Below, piece by piece: positions 12,297-22,534 of a stretch of DNA of 64,000 nt. The notes beneath the pieces were generated by a model, which was not told the origin of the DNA, searched no databases, and worked only from the letters and a program-made list of their open reading frames with translations. The stretch's first letter is position 1, and each line of letters begins with the position of its first letter. Source of the stretch: Ichthyophis bannanicus (lineage: Eukaryota > Chordata > Amphibia > Gymnophiona > Ichthyophiidae); assembly GCA_033557465.1 (NCBI GenBank), contig CM066033.1:909132808-909196807 (forward strand), read 5' to 3'. The translations under genes and the position numbers were made by a program.

Positions 12297-14105
12297 TTGA
12301 GGCGGTTCCACACAAACACCTTAAAACGATCACTGAACAAACCGCATGACCTGTTCAGCCTCGTCAAGAACCTAACTGAGGAACCAGCCCCCGAACAACC
12401 AAGTGAGATCCACCCTCAAGAATTTGCAGATTACCTGCAATCAAAGATATGCCAGACCAACAAATCCCCAGTACCTGCCGTTGCATTTGAACCAAGCAAA
12501 CTAACACCCCTGACCATCTTCTCCACGCCATCCAAGAAACACGTCGAGGACACTATCGCTGTAATCAACACCACCACTGCGCAGACTGACCCCTGTCCTG
12601 CTTTCTGGATAAAAGAGCTATGGTCCGTCCTCAGCCCTTTTATAGCCAGGCTCATGGACCAATCGTTCACAACAGGTTCCCCCAGTCCCTCAAACACACA
12701 TCCATAAGACCTCTGCTAAAAAATAGCAAGCTAGACACCCAGAAGGTGGACTCGTACAGACCGATATCGAGCATACCTCTTCTGGCCAAAATAATGGAAA
12801 AAGAAGCCCAAAGACAGATTCAAGAACACATAGATGCCGTTTCGCCGCTGGACCCCTGCCAACATGGTTTTAGGGAGTCACGGTGTTGAAATGCTCCTCA
12901 CCACCCTCATCAACAATATAACTGCTGGACTTGATAACATCCGTCAAGGGTTTGTCCTCATTTTCTTGGATATAGCAGCTGCTTTTGATTCACTAAGCCA
13001 CGAGCTGCTTCTGGGGCGCCTCAAGAAGGGTATCTGTGTGACAGCGCTAGATTGGTGCAAGTCATACCTCTCGGACAGATGGCAGCATGTACGATCAGGG
13101 GCTTCAAAATTAGAACCATTCCACCAGAAGCAAGGCATCCCACAAGGATCCTCCCTCTCCGCCCTGATGTTCAACATATACATGCAGCCCATCTGTAACC
13201 TCATCCGGTCTTACAGTGTTAACTGCTTGATATATGCAGACGATGTACTACTCTACATGCCCTTCTCAGAGAACCCAGACCTCTCCCCACTGACAGACTG
13301 CTTTAACGCAATATCCGACTGGCTCCAAACCCAGAACCTCAGAATTCAGCACAAGAAAACTGAGGTCCTGTTCATCACGAGGAAACGGAACTTCACCACA
13401 CCACCCTACCTAAAGGTCAAGGAAACTGAACTACAGACCAAACCCATAATCCGGTACCTCGGAGTCACCTTAGACCAGCGCCTGGACATGAAGGTGCACA
13501 TAAGCAACGTAGTGAGAGCGGTATACCATAAGATCCGTACCCTTAGGCACCTCCGCTTCCTGCTAGAATCGGATGATTTCCGGACAATATATCAAGTGCT
13601 GATCATACCACACTTTGATTACGCCAACTCAATCCTGCATGGACTTCCTCAATCTACTTTGAATCCTCTACAGCTTGCGATGAACGCCGCAGCAAGAGTG
13701 CTACTCGGAGTGTCCAAGAAAGACCACATCATGCCAATCCTGAAACATCTCCACTGGCTTCCTATACAGGCCAGACTCACTTTTAAAACCCTGCTGCTTA
13801 CATTCAAAGCCATCAATGGGTTCTCCTCTGCATCACTAGCAGAACTTCTTAAGATCACTCCCCCCAAAAGGTCCAGAAGATTGGTAGCAGTGAACACACT
13901 GGTAGTCCCGAAAGAAATAACCCAATGCACACAGGCAACAGCAAACAGAGCCTTCAAATTCTGCGCACCCAGATGCTGGAACACCCTACCACCCAGCATC
14001 CACGCAATCCCTGACCTGGCCCAGTTTAGGAAGGCAGTGAAGCACTACCTCTTCCTCATGTACTACCCGGTAGACGGTACTACAATAGCCCCATCCACGA
14101 TCTAG
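12297..14105 (+). pseudogene. L2-A ORF2 C-terminal part: reverse transcriptase
   Basis: The basic linker FHTNTLKRSLNKPHDLFSLVK is followed by RT starting TSIRPLLKNSKLD (12690) and SYRPISSIPLLAKIMEK. FLDIAAAFDSLSHELLL gives motif A, KQGIPQGSSLSALMFNIY motif B, and LIYADDVLLY near 13235 the intact catalytic Asp-Asp. The C-terminal reading runs to LFLMYYPVDG and a stop at 14103. Codons 12890-14105 are open without interruption, while frame changes occur near 12690 and 12885. L2 belongs to the CR1 superclade. This is the best preserved L2 polymerase in the region, but it is separated from its endonuclease by shifts and so is unlikely to be active. Confidence 0.88.
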
Positions 14106-14414
14106 ACTGGGCTGTTCAACTGAATCTGTCCCTACAAGGCATACAATTGAATCTGATCCTACAAGACTCCCATGACTATGACTTCCCATTACGCCTAGAT
14201 GTAAATAGTTACCCCAAGTTATCCAAATTTTACGACTTCCCATGACTACGACTTCCCATGATGCCTAAATGTAGTTAGTTACCCCGTTATCCAAGTTTTA
14301 GTACCTGTTACTTGTAAGCACAGCTCAGCCAATGCAATGTGTAAGTTTTATGTTTTATGTAAACCGTACTGATGTTGAATAGCGCGGTATAAAAGAAAAT
14401 GCAAATAAATAAAT

Positions 14415-15147
14415 AAGGCCTCCCAAAACATGCACTATTCCCTCTGCAAAATCCGCCCCTTCCTTTCTGATTACACTACTAAAATGATTGTCCACTCCTT
14501 GATCACCTCCCATCTTGATTACTGCAATATTCTCCTTGCTGGCCTTCCTGTAAACCATCTCTTTCCCCTTCAATCTATTCAACATTCTGCTGCGAGACTA
14601 AATTTTCTGTCAGCATCGCTTTTCCCATGTCACTCCTCTTCTCAAGTCCCTTCATTGGCTTCCCATCTGCCTCTGGATCCAATCCAAACTCCTCCTCTTG
14701 ACCTATAAATGCATTCACTCTTCAGCCCCCCACTACCTATCATCTCTTATCTCTCCTTACATCCCCTCTCGCGTTCTTCGCTCTTTGAACAGCTTTCGTC
14801 TATCTATGCCCTCCACTTGTACTGCTAATTCTAGACTTTGCTCCTTTCACCTGGCTGCACCCTTTACATGGAACAATCTATCTTTGTCTGTGTGCAATGC
14901 GCCCTCTCTGGACCTCTTCAAGTCCAGATTGAAAACCCATCTCTTCTCTATTGCTTTCTGTTCTTGATTCTTGTTTTTTGCTCTTCTTGTTTATTGTATA
15001 CTTTGTCTTACTTGATTGTATTTGTATTTTGTGATCTTCTTGACTAGATTGTGAGCTCTGATGAGCAGGGACTGTCTTGTCTTCGTGTATGTACAGCGCT
15101 TCGTACGTTTGAAGCGCTTTATAAATGTTAAATAGATAGAGAGATAG
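14415..15147 (+). mobile_element. L2-B fragment, 5'-truncated
   Basis: Codons such as IVHSLITSHLDYCNILLAGL and LTYKCIHSSAPHYLSSLI are the RT C-terminus of the same family as 9926-10926. The 3' end has ATTGTGAGCTCTGATGAGCA and GCGCTTTATAAATGTTAAAT followed by an AGATAG tail. It abuts the 3' end of L2-A. Together the two fill one gap in L2-C. Confidence 0.85.
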
Positions 15148-15740
15148 AAATGGTGCAAAATACTGCTGCCAGAATAATAACTGGTGCATCAAGATTTGAC
15201 CACATTACATCTATGTTAAAGATCCTTCACATGCTACCAAAATCATTTAAATCAAAATACAAAGCCATCAGCACTATCTTCAAGATACTCCAAAATCAGC
15301 TACCAGGCTGAAGACCCTAATAAACAAAGCCTCTGAAACTAGATCAAGAAGATGTCTCAACCAGAACCTACTCTCCATCCTCCTACTTAAAACAAAATGT
15401 AACAGATGTGCAATAGAGCTTTCATCCTATTCACACCCTCAATCTGGAACTCTTCCCGAACCCTTAAGATCAGCTGAAACAGTACAGGAACTTTGAAAAA
15501 GACTCAAAACATATCTCTTTGATGAATACTTTGGATCTGACACAAATGATTAGCACAATACTCTCCAAACACCATGTAGCTATTTAAACCCCATCCCTGT
15601 TTAATCCAAGTTACATGTATCCCACCTTAGTTCCATGTAAGACCCAATTCTCTTAAGTTCACGTTACTTGTTTTTTGTAAACCATTTTCACTTAAGGTAA
15701 AGCGGCAGATAAAATGTGTTAAATAAATATGGCTTGGCAT
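15148..15740 (+). pseudogene. L2-C C-terminus and 3' untranslated end
   Basis: The reading VQNTAARIITGAS...FDHITSMLKILHMLP follows on from 10933-11036, so this is the distal part of the same old L2. Stops interrupt it. The end CAGATAAAATGTGTTAAATA is an L2-type tail. Confidence 0.8.
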
Positions 15741-15945
15741 TCAGCAGTATATATCTGGTTAGTAGCATTTGATAACTAGGTAAGTGCTGCGGAAGGCGAT
15801 CTTTAGTGGCACTCTCCAGATTGTGTCTCTGAATATCCTGACAGACTGTCTTGGCACTATCCGGTTAGTGCCAGGGGTGGTCTGTGGGTGGAGCAAGGGT
15901 GGAACTCGCAATTATCCATATAGAATCAATACTAAGTGCTACCAT
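15741..15945. repeat. Left part of an unidentified repeat split by CR1
   Basis: Short motifs such as TATCTGG and GGATAAC recur here and at 16990-17160, on both sides of the CR1 copy. This suggests that CR1 inserted into one older repeat. Its family is unknown to me. Confidence 0.35.
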
Positions 15946-16990
15946 CTGGATAACGTATTCATAAATGACCTGGAAAAGGGAATAACGAGTGAGGTTATCA
16001 AATTTGCAGATGACACAAAACTATTTAAAGTTGTTAAAACCCATGAGGATTGTGGAAAATTGCAAGAGGATCTTGATAGATTGGAAGACTGGGCATCCAA
16101 ATGGCAGATGAAATTTAATGTGGACAAGTGCAAAGTTAAGCAACTAGGAAAGAAAAACCCAAACTATGGTTACACGATGCAAGGTTACACATTAGGAACC
16201 ACCACCCAGGAAAAAGATTTAGGTGTCATCGTGGATAACATGTTAAAACCCTCTGCCCAATGTGCAGCGGCAGCCAAGAGAGCAAATAGAATGCTAGGTA
16301 TCATAAGGAAAGGAATGGAAAATAAAGAAATGATATTAGAATGCCTCAGTATCGTTCCATGGTGCAACCGCACCTTGAGTATTGTGTACAATTCTGGTCA
16401 CCATATCTTAAAAAGGATATAGCGTTATTAGAAAAGGTACAGAAAAGAGCCACCAAAATGGTAAAGGGATGGAAGGATACCCCTATAAAGAGAGGCTAAA
16501 TAGGTTAGGGCTCTTCAACCTGGAAAAGAGACAGCTGAGGGGAGATATGATAGAAGTCTGTAAATTAATGAATGGAGTGGAACGGGTAAACGTAGATCGA
16601 TTGTTTATGTCATCAGAATACAGAAAGACTAGGGAGCATGCAATGAAGCTACAGGGTAAACTATTCAAGACTAATAATTTATTGAGAAAATATTTTTTCA
16701 CTCAACATGTAATCAAACTCTTGTTACCGGAAGATGTAGTAAAAGCTGTTAGTGTAGCCGGGTTTAAAAAAGGTATGGAGAAGTTCCTGGAGGAAAGGTC
16801 CATAAACCATTATCAAAAGGGACACAGAATATCACTGCTTGACCCAATGTAAGCATTGAGGAACCTGTGTCTTTTGAGGAAACTGCTAGGTACTTATGAC
16901 CTAGATTGGCCACTGTTGCAAACAGGATACTGGGCTTGATGGACCTTGTCTGACCAAGTATGGCATATCTTATGTTCTTATGTTCTTAAG
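15946..16990 (+). mobile_element. CR1-A LINE fragment, 3' part
   Basis: The fragment starts inside RT at VFINDLEKGITSEVIKFADD, with the catalytic Asp-Asp intact, and continues through KWQMKFNVDKCKV and EKDLGVIVDNMLKP. A shift near 16420-16470 moves the reading to YPYKERLNRLGLFNLEKRQL and RKYFFTQHVIKLLLPEDV. The 3' end has TACTGGGCTTGATGGACCTT and tandem TTATGTTC units, the kind of short-repeat tail typical of CR1. Sister copies are at 18863, 36271, 46830 and 61409. Confidence 0.88.
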
Positions 16991-17215
16991 TTCTTAACGT
17001 AGGACAAAAAAAAAAACCTACCCTAATGAGCTATCTGGATAGCAGACTGAATATTGCCACTGTCTGGATAGCAACCGCACTCACTGGGTAGTGATGAGGA
17101 TTATCTGGAATAGTTTTAGCTGCTGCGGCCAGCTTTTAAAAATATATATATGACCACCATGGCTGAAAACTGGCCCTCATTTTTTTTGTGTGTGTATGTG
17201 AATTGTGTTTAGATA
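16991..17215. repeat. Right part of the repeat split by CR1
   Basis: TATCTGGATAGC motifs resume after the CR1 tail. No coding signal is seen. Confidence 0.3.
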
Positions 17216-18709
17216 ACACTGGTCAACATTGAAATCGTTACTGACTTTAAAAGGCCCTAATCTGTAGTACCTTGGTGAGCTGAACACGAATATAACATTA
17301 AAAAAATTTTATTGGCTCTCGTTTTGAAGATATTGCATGTAGTTCATTTTTGACGTTTCACCGTGTAAATTTATCCAGTAGGACATCAACATCCCAAATA
17401 AGCCTTGAATGATGTAATATTGCATCACATCGCATAATACCAACATGCACACATCATCCAGAGTTGATTGCATCATTTTCTGATGCAATGCAAAACTACT
17501 GCCAGACGGCTGCTGACGTCAGCAGTGTACTATACGCAGTCGGAAAGGAAAGTAATCTGGTATTCTGTTCCGATATTGAAAGCCTCATGAATGCCTTAAA
17601 AATCACTCATGACCCACAAGACTGGAGACTATTTATAGACTCTTCGAAACTGAGTCTGAAGGCTGTGCTTTTGAACAATGGAAACAGTCTTCCATCTATT
17701 CCAGTAGAGCATGCCGTCCGCATGAAAGAGACATACGATAACTTAAAGCTTCTACTGACTTCCATTAGCTATAGCAAGTACAGCTGGCACCTCTGTGGTG
17801 ACTTGAAGGTAGTTGCCCTTTTAATGGGACTGCAGCAGGGATATATAAAATACATGTGTTTCTTATGTGAGTGGGATAGCCGAGCAAGGGAATCACAGAC
17901 AAAATGCAACAGTTGGAGAGAAGAATATCCACCACCCAGCTCTGGTTGAGGCTCAAAATCCTGCTACCACCCCTTCACATCAAACTAGGTTTGATGAAAA
18001 ACTTTGTGAAAGCCATGGACTGCACTTCGCCAGCTTTCCGATACATGCATGAAAAATTCCCTCGATTCAGCGAAGCAAAGATTAAAGAGGGAGTTTTTGT
18101 GGGTCCTCAGATTCGAGAGCTCTTCAAAGATGACCGGTTCAACAACTTGCTGCAGGGTGATGCGAAACAAGCATGGAATGCTTTTCGCCTAGTGTCAAAC
18201 TTTCTCGGGAATGTTAGGGCAGAAAACTACAAGGAACTAGTAGAAGACATGCTGATGCAGTATCAGAAACTTGGCTGCAATATGTCTCTAAAGATCCATT
18301 TCCTTGATTCCCATCTTGATTTCTTTCCTGACAACTGTGGTATGGTTAATGATGAACAGGGTAAACGTTTTCACCAGGATATCGCAACGATGGAGCAAAG
18401 ATACCAGGGAAAATGGTCCACTACAATGCTGGCTGACTACTGCTGGACACTCCCCAGAGAAGCTCCCGAACAACTGTACAAGAGACAGGTGAAAAAATCT
18501 ATGAAGTCGTCTATGACTTGGTTTTTTTACTAGTATTTACTATTGACATGCATTTTGCGATGTAAACATTAATTCTTGTAGATTACAAAGAAACTAGAGC
18601 CAACTTTGCCATTTCACTGCCATATCCGTGTTCAGCATATAAAAATTGATAAGAAATGACTATTTTTATTTCAGTAACATGACTTTTGTAAAAATTTGTT
18701 GTCCAGTGT
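17216..18709 (+). mobile_element. DNA transposon of undetermined superfamily
   Basis: The termini are inverted: ACACTGGTCAAC at 17216-17227 against GTTGTCCAGTGT at 18698-18709, with one mismatch. A second inverted block lies inside: GCTGAACACGAATAT with TTGGCTCT on the left, and complements of GCTGAACACGGATAT and TTGGCTCT on the right. The only gene is the transposase-like remnant 17464-18533. I find no clear target duplication, so I do not assign a superfamily. Confidence 0.72.
17464..18533 (+). pseudogene. Transposase-like protein, N-truncated, two frameshifts
   Basis: I recognise a widespread animal protein family, usually annotated only as uncharacterised. The reading goes from frame 1 (WRLFIDSSKLSLKAVLLNNG, WHLCGDLKVVALLMGLQQGY, YMCFLCEWDSRAR) to frame 2 near 17920 (GEKNIHHPALVEAQNP), then to frame 3 near 17955 (ILLPPLHIKLGLMKNFVKAM, AKIKEGVFVGPQIRELF, CNMSLKIHFLDSHLDFFPDN, DEQGKRFHQDIATMEQRYQG, MLADYCWTL). 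The Asp of FIDSS, the Asp of GDLK and the Glu of DEQG are candidates for a DDE catalytic triad, and CFLC could bind zinc; these are inferences. The upstream part of the family protein seems to be missing. Its place between inverted termini supports transposase origin. At least two frameshifts make it non-functional. Confidence 0.7.
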
Positions 18710-18862
18710 ATTATGGGATTTAATATGTTTTCAGTTGTAAGTTGTTAAACATTTTTTAATCTGTTAATTCTTGTTTTTTTGGTTTGTATTATATTTCTTC
18801 TATACTGATTCTATTTTTAGGAAGTAATTTTATAAAGGATATTTCATGTATATATGCTAGTT

Positions 18863-19795
18863 AGAACATAAGAACATAAGATATGCCATACTAGGTCAGA
18901 CCAAGGTCCATCAAGCCCAGTATCCTGTTTCCAACAGTGGCCAATCTAGATCATAAGTACCTAGCAGTCTCCCCAAAAGACACAGGTTCCTCAATGCTTG
19001 TACTGGGTCAAGCAGTGATATCCTGGATCCCTTTTAATAATGGTTTATGGACCTTTCCTCCAGGAATTTGTCCAAACCTTTTTTAAACCCAGCTACACTA
19101 ACAGCTTTTACTACATCCTCCGGTAACAAATTCCAGAGTTTGATTACACGTTGAAAATCCCAGATCCCAGCTAACTTACTAACACCCAGGTTACTGTGGA
19201 CCCAGCCTCAATTTAGATTAGTTTTATTTAAAACGTTTTTTTTTATACTGCTTTACCCTTCAGGGCACTCATGAACTGAACAAGATGACTGTATAGTTTC
19301 CTTGCTCTTTGAAGAGACCTAAAATTTTCATTATCTCCATTTATTAAACAATCAGGGTAGTGATAACAGCAAATTGCAGCTAATAATGATGCCTGCAAGC
19401 AAAGTCACATCAAACAGGGTACCCTCCACTCAGGATTTTATAGAACTCTATCATATCTCCACTTAGCCGTCTCTTCTCAAATCTGAAGAGCCCTAACCTC
19501 TTTAGCCTTTTGCCACCACACAGAAGATTTCAATGTATTGTCTATGATCACACCCAGATCCTTTTCTTGGGTTGCGACTCCTAACACGGAATCTAGCATT
19601 GTGTATCTATAATTTAGGTTATTCTTCCTTACTTGCATTACTTTGCACTGGTCCACATTAAATTTCATCTGCCATTTCGATGCCTAGTCTCCCAAGGTCC
19701 TCCTGCAATTTTTCACAACCTTCAAGCAATTTAATAACTTTGAATAATTTGGTGTCATCTGCAAATTTAATCACCTTGCTTGCTGTTCCAGAATC
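18863..19795 (-). mobile_element. CR1-A LINE fragment, minus strand, internally interrupted
   Basis: It starts with complements of the TTATGTTC tail and of the CR1-A 3' end, then the C-terminus up to about 19157. After an interruption it resumes at about 19420 and reads MKFNVDQCKVMQVRKNNLNY...EKDLGVIIDNTLK. The block 19157-19420 contains TTTATACTGCTTTACCCTTC, which resembles a short L2 or SINE tail. No intact frame remains. Confidence 0.85.
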
Positions 19796-20274
19796 TCATC
19801 CTCTTTTCCATTTTATGTCCTGAATCTCCATGTCTCTTCCCCATGTCTTTCATCCTCTCTTCTTACCTTCAGAATCTCACTCCCCCTTCACCTCATCTAT
19901 CATCTCTCCCTCCATTCCCTTCCTCTTAAGTCCAGCACTCCCCTCATTTTCCTTTCCGTCAGTGCTGCTGCAACCATCATCGTGCCTCGTGGGTCTGCAG
20001 AAATGAAAGCAAACAGCAGTGCAGGACTTTGAAGCCATAAGCATGCTCCAGGTCTGCTGCCAGTCCTCTGTTATGGTCTCATGAACCCCAAGAGGTCCAC
20101 AGACCACAGGCTGGGAACCACTGGGATAAGGGATGGAAGGGGGGCATAGAGGAAGGGGAAAAAAGGAGGAGGGGAGGGAAGGGCAAAAGAAGGAAAGAGG
20201 GGACTCCGGGCTAGGGGAAGGGGATCCATTTATTCGACTTCACTGCCCCTCCAATCCTCTCACATCCCACAATA
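19796..20274. other. No gene recognised
   Basis: Pyrimidine-rich sequence, then purine-rich sequence near 20140-20210. No repeat family or coding signal is identified. Confidence 0.45.
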
Positions 20275-20282
20275 CCTTCGAT

Positions 20283-20458
20283 CAGGGCTGGCCCAACCAC
20301 TAGGCAAATTAGGCGGCCGCCTGGACAGCAACTTTTGGGAAGCAGCAAAGTGCAGGGCATTCAAATCTAAATAATAGATTTTGACAGCCAAAGGGGGAGT
20401 AAAGCGTAAGGTTTGCCTAGAATGGCAATACCTTGAGCCAACTCTGGGGCCGGCCATG
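20283..20458. mobile_element. hAT-type MITE with 8-bp target duplication
   Basis: The 176-base element has inverted ends (CAGGGCTGGCCC on the left; the complement of CATGGCCGGCCCC on the right). It is flanked by CCTTCGAT (20275-20282) and CCTTCAAT (20459-20466), an 8-base duplication with one change, as expected for hAT. It has no coding capacity. Confidence 0.78.
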
Positions 20459-20466
20459 CCTTCAAT

Positions 20467-21367
20467 CCTCTTACGTACTACCTACTATCCCGCCACATAT
20501 CCCTTCTGATCTCCTCAGCCTTTCATCACATCCCCCCTCTAATCCCTTTTCTCTTACTTTACAGCACATCCAGTCCCCTCACTCATTTCTCTTAACCCAC
20601 CCTCCACCACATTCCCTCATTCATTCTCTTGCAGACACTTCTGGTGCTATTGTCAACACCCTGGCCATATATGACTCCTGATTTATGTAAATAACAAGTT
20701 GAAGGAAAACAGTCACCTATACTGTAAATTCTCTTTAATGCAACAGCGGTCAGCTGATCTTATTTCTTTAATTTTTAAAGAGCATTTATAGGCTGCAAAT
20801 TAAACATTCACTCACAGTGACTTAGAATAAAAATGTGCACAGCCTATAATACATCATGATTGCATACTTTTATTGCAAGCCACCATGAGGGAATGTTGAA
20901 TATGTATAAATATTCAAAACAATGAAGAGAATTTTGCTATGTATTGTATATCTGTTATGCGGGGTACACTAACATTTTTGTTGTATATGGACAGAAACTC
21001 AAATGTTATCTGCATTCTCTCTTACTTGAATACATAAAACGTTAAACAAGTTGAAAGGTGCACACATGGGGGTAATTTTATAAAGCATACCTACATTTCC
21101 ATGTGTGTTTAAATGCATAATTTACAGTACTTTGGTGGTTTACCCATGTAGTTGTTCGTTATTCTAAACGTACACGGGTTAGAGCGATGGTGTGTATTTT
21201 CACAGTGGGGTGCATAGGGGTGGAATTTGAATGGAGCATGGGCAGAATGAAAATTTATGCGTGTAAATTATAAAATACCACAATTTACAACTGCTCTTAC
21301 AATATCTAGGCATGGTATTTACACCAGCTCATGCCTAGCTTAACATGTGTTACTCTCCTATTTTATA
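20467..21367. other. No gene; possible AT-rich MITE at about 21069-21365
   Basis: TAATTTTATAAAG near 21075 and TTTTATAAAG near 21361 are roughly inverted, and the interior has GTGTAAATTATAAAAT motifs. The evidence is weak. The rest holds nothing I recognise. Confidence 0.3.
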
Positions 21368-21758
21368 AAGAAACACAGAAAAACACAAAAACAGAAAAAA
21401 ATAATGGCAAATATAGACCATGCACCCATCCAGTCTGTCCGTAAAATACCAACTACTAAGCTTTCCAGTTCCTTTATTTGCTTTCAAGATCCTCTGTGTT
21501 TGTCCCATGCTTTCCTGAATTCAGATACAGTCCTCATCTCTACCACCTCCACTGGGAGACTATTCCACTCACCAGCCACTCTCTTTGTAAAGAAATATTT
21601 CCTCAGATTACTCCTGAGTCTATCCCCTTTCATCTTCATCTTATGCCTCCTCACTGCAGAGATTTCTTTCAAAGGAAAGAGTCTCCTCTCCTGCATTTAT
21701 GCCATGGAGGTATTTAAATGTCTGTCATATCTCCCCATCCTACCTTTCTTCCAAAGTA

Positions 21759-22357
21759 CAGTCATACCTCGGTTTTCGTTTGCCCCGGTTTTCGTGCGTT
21801 TCGGTTTTCGATGTCTTTTCTGACTGAGATGTTGTCTCGGTTATCAGATATCGCCTCGGTTTTCGTGCTGCCAGATCTGAAAACTATATACTGTACACTG
21901 TACAACTCCTGAAGAAGTGTCAACCTCGCGCTGGTCTGTTTACACTGCCCGCCCAGTCCCGGCAGCACTACCCCCCGGACTCACCGATCGCGTGTTGAGA
22001 AGCTGAGCAACATCCTCGAGCCAGAGTCAGAGTCAAGAGCCAAGGATTGCACAAAGAGGAAGGCCCCGATCTCTCCACTGCCTGCCTGTTCTCTGGAGCG
22101 CCCCCTCAGGCTCGGAGGTAGCAGGGTAGCTGTCAATGTAAGCAGGAGATGTTGCAGTGCCGTACAGTACAATATCTGTGTGTTTGCTGTCCTGTGGACA
22201 ATCGGGCAGGTGAGAGAAGTGACAGGAGATGGGTGTCTGGAACGGATTAATTGAATTTACATTATTTCCTATGGGAAATATTGCTTCGGTTTTCGTACGT
22301 TTCGGTTTTAGTCAGACTTCTTAGAACGGATCAATCATGAAAACCGAGGTTTGACTG
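21759..22357. mobile_element. Tc1/mariner-type non-autonomous element
   Basis: The ends are CAGTCATACCTCGGTTTTCG and, as complement on the right, CAGTCAAACCTCGGTTTTCA. Both sides carry the dinucleotide TA (21757-21758 and 22358-22359), the target duplication of this superfamily. The internal CGGTTTTCG motif repeats several times near both ends. No transposase frame is present. It sits within CR1-B. Confidence 0.85.
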
Positions 22358-22534
22358 TATACATATTAAGATCTTTAAGTCTGTCCCCATATGCCTTATG
22401 ATGAAGGTTGCTGACCATTTTAGTAGCCACCTTCTGCACCAACTGTTTATATCCTTTTGAAGGTATGCTTTCCAGAATTACATGCAGTGCTCCAAATGAT
22501 ACCTCACAAAGACTTATAGAGAGGCACTATCACC

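Larger units (their letters stand above)
11037..14414 (+). mobile_element. L2-A: nearly full-length L2 LINE
   Basis: It carries endonuclease and reverse transcriptase in one ORF2 reading. The 3' end is ACTGATGTTGAATAGCGCGG followed by an AAATAAATAAATAAG tail. It lies inside L2-C, between RT codons that are adjacent in the host copy. The 3' tail is nearly identical to the tail of the SINEs at 33141-33455 and 60897-61168. Confidence 0.88.
6700..15740 (+). mobile_element. L2-C: old L2-type LINE broken by four later insertions
   Basis: Host L2 pieces are 6700-7065 (start of ORF2), about 8200-9925 (endonuclease end, linker, RT), 10933-11036 (RT C-terminal region) and 15148-15740 (C-terminus and 3' end with a TGTTAAATAAATA tail). 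Reading across each gap restores the L2 domain order, so the intervening blocks are insertions. GDFRS before 9925 joins AIITPHLDYCNILY after 10933, and sequence before 11036 joins VQNTAARIITGAS at 15150. Stops and shifts are frequent, more than in L2-A inside it. Confidence 0.85.

Noticed and set aside
21905..21960. Another hammerhead candidate starting CCTGAAGAAG
   Set aside because: No GAAAC partner or closing stems follow within range.
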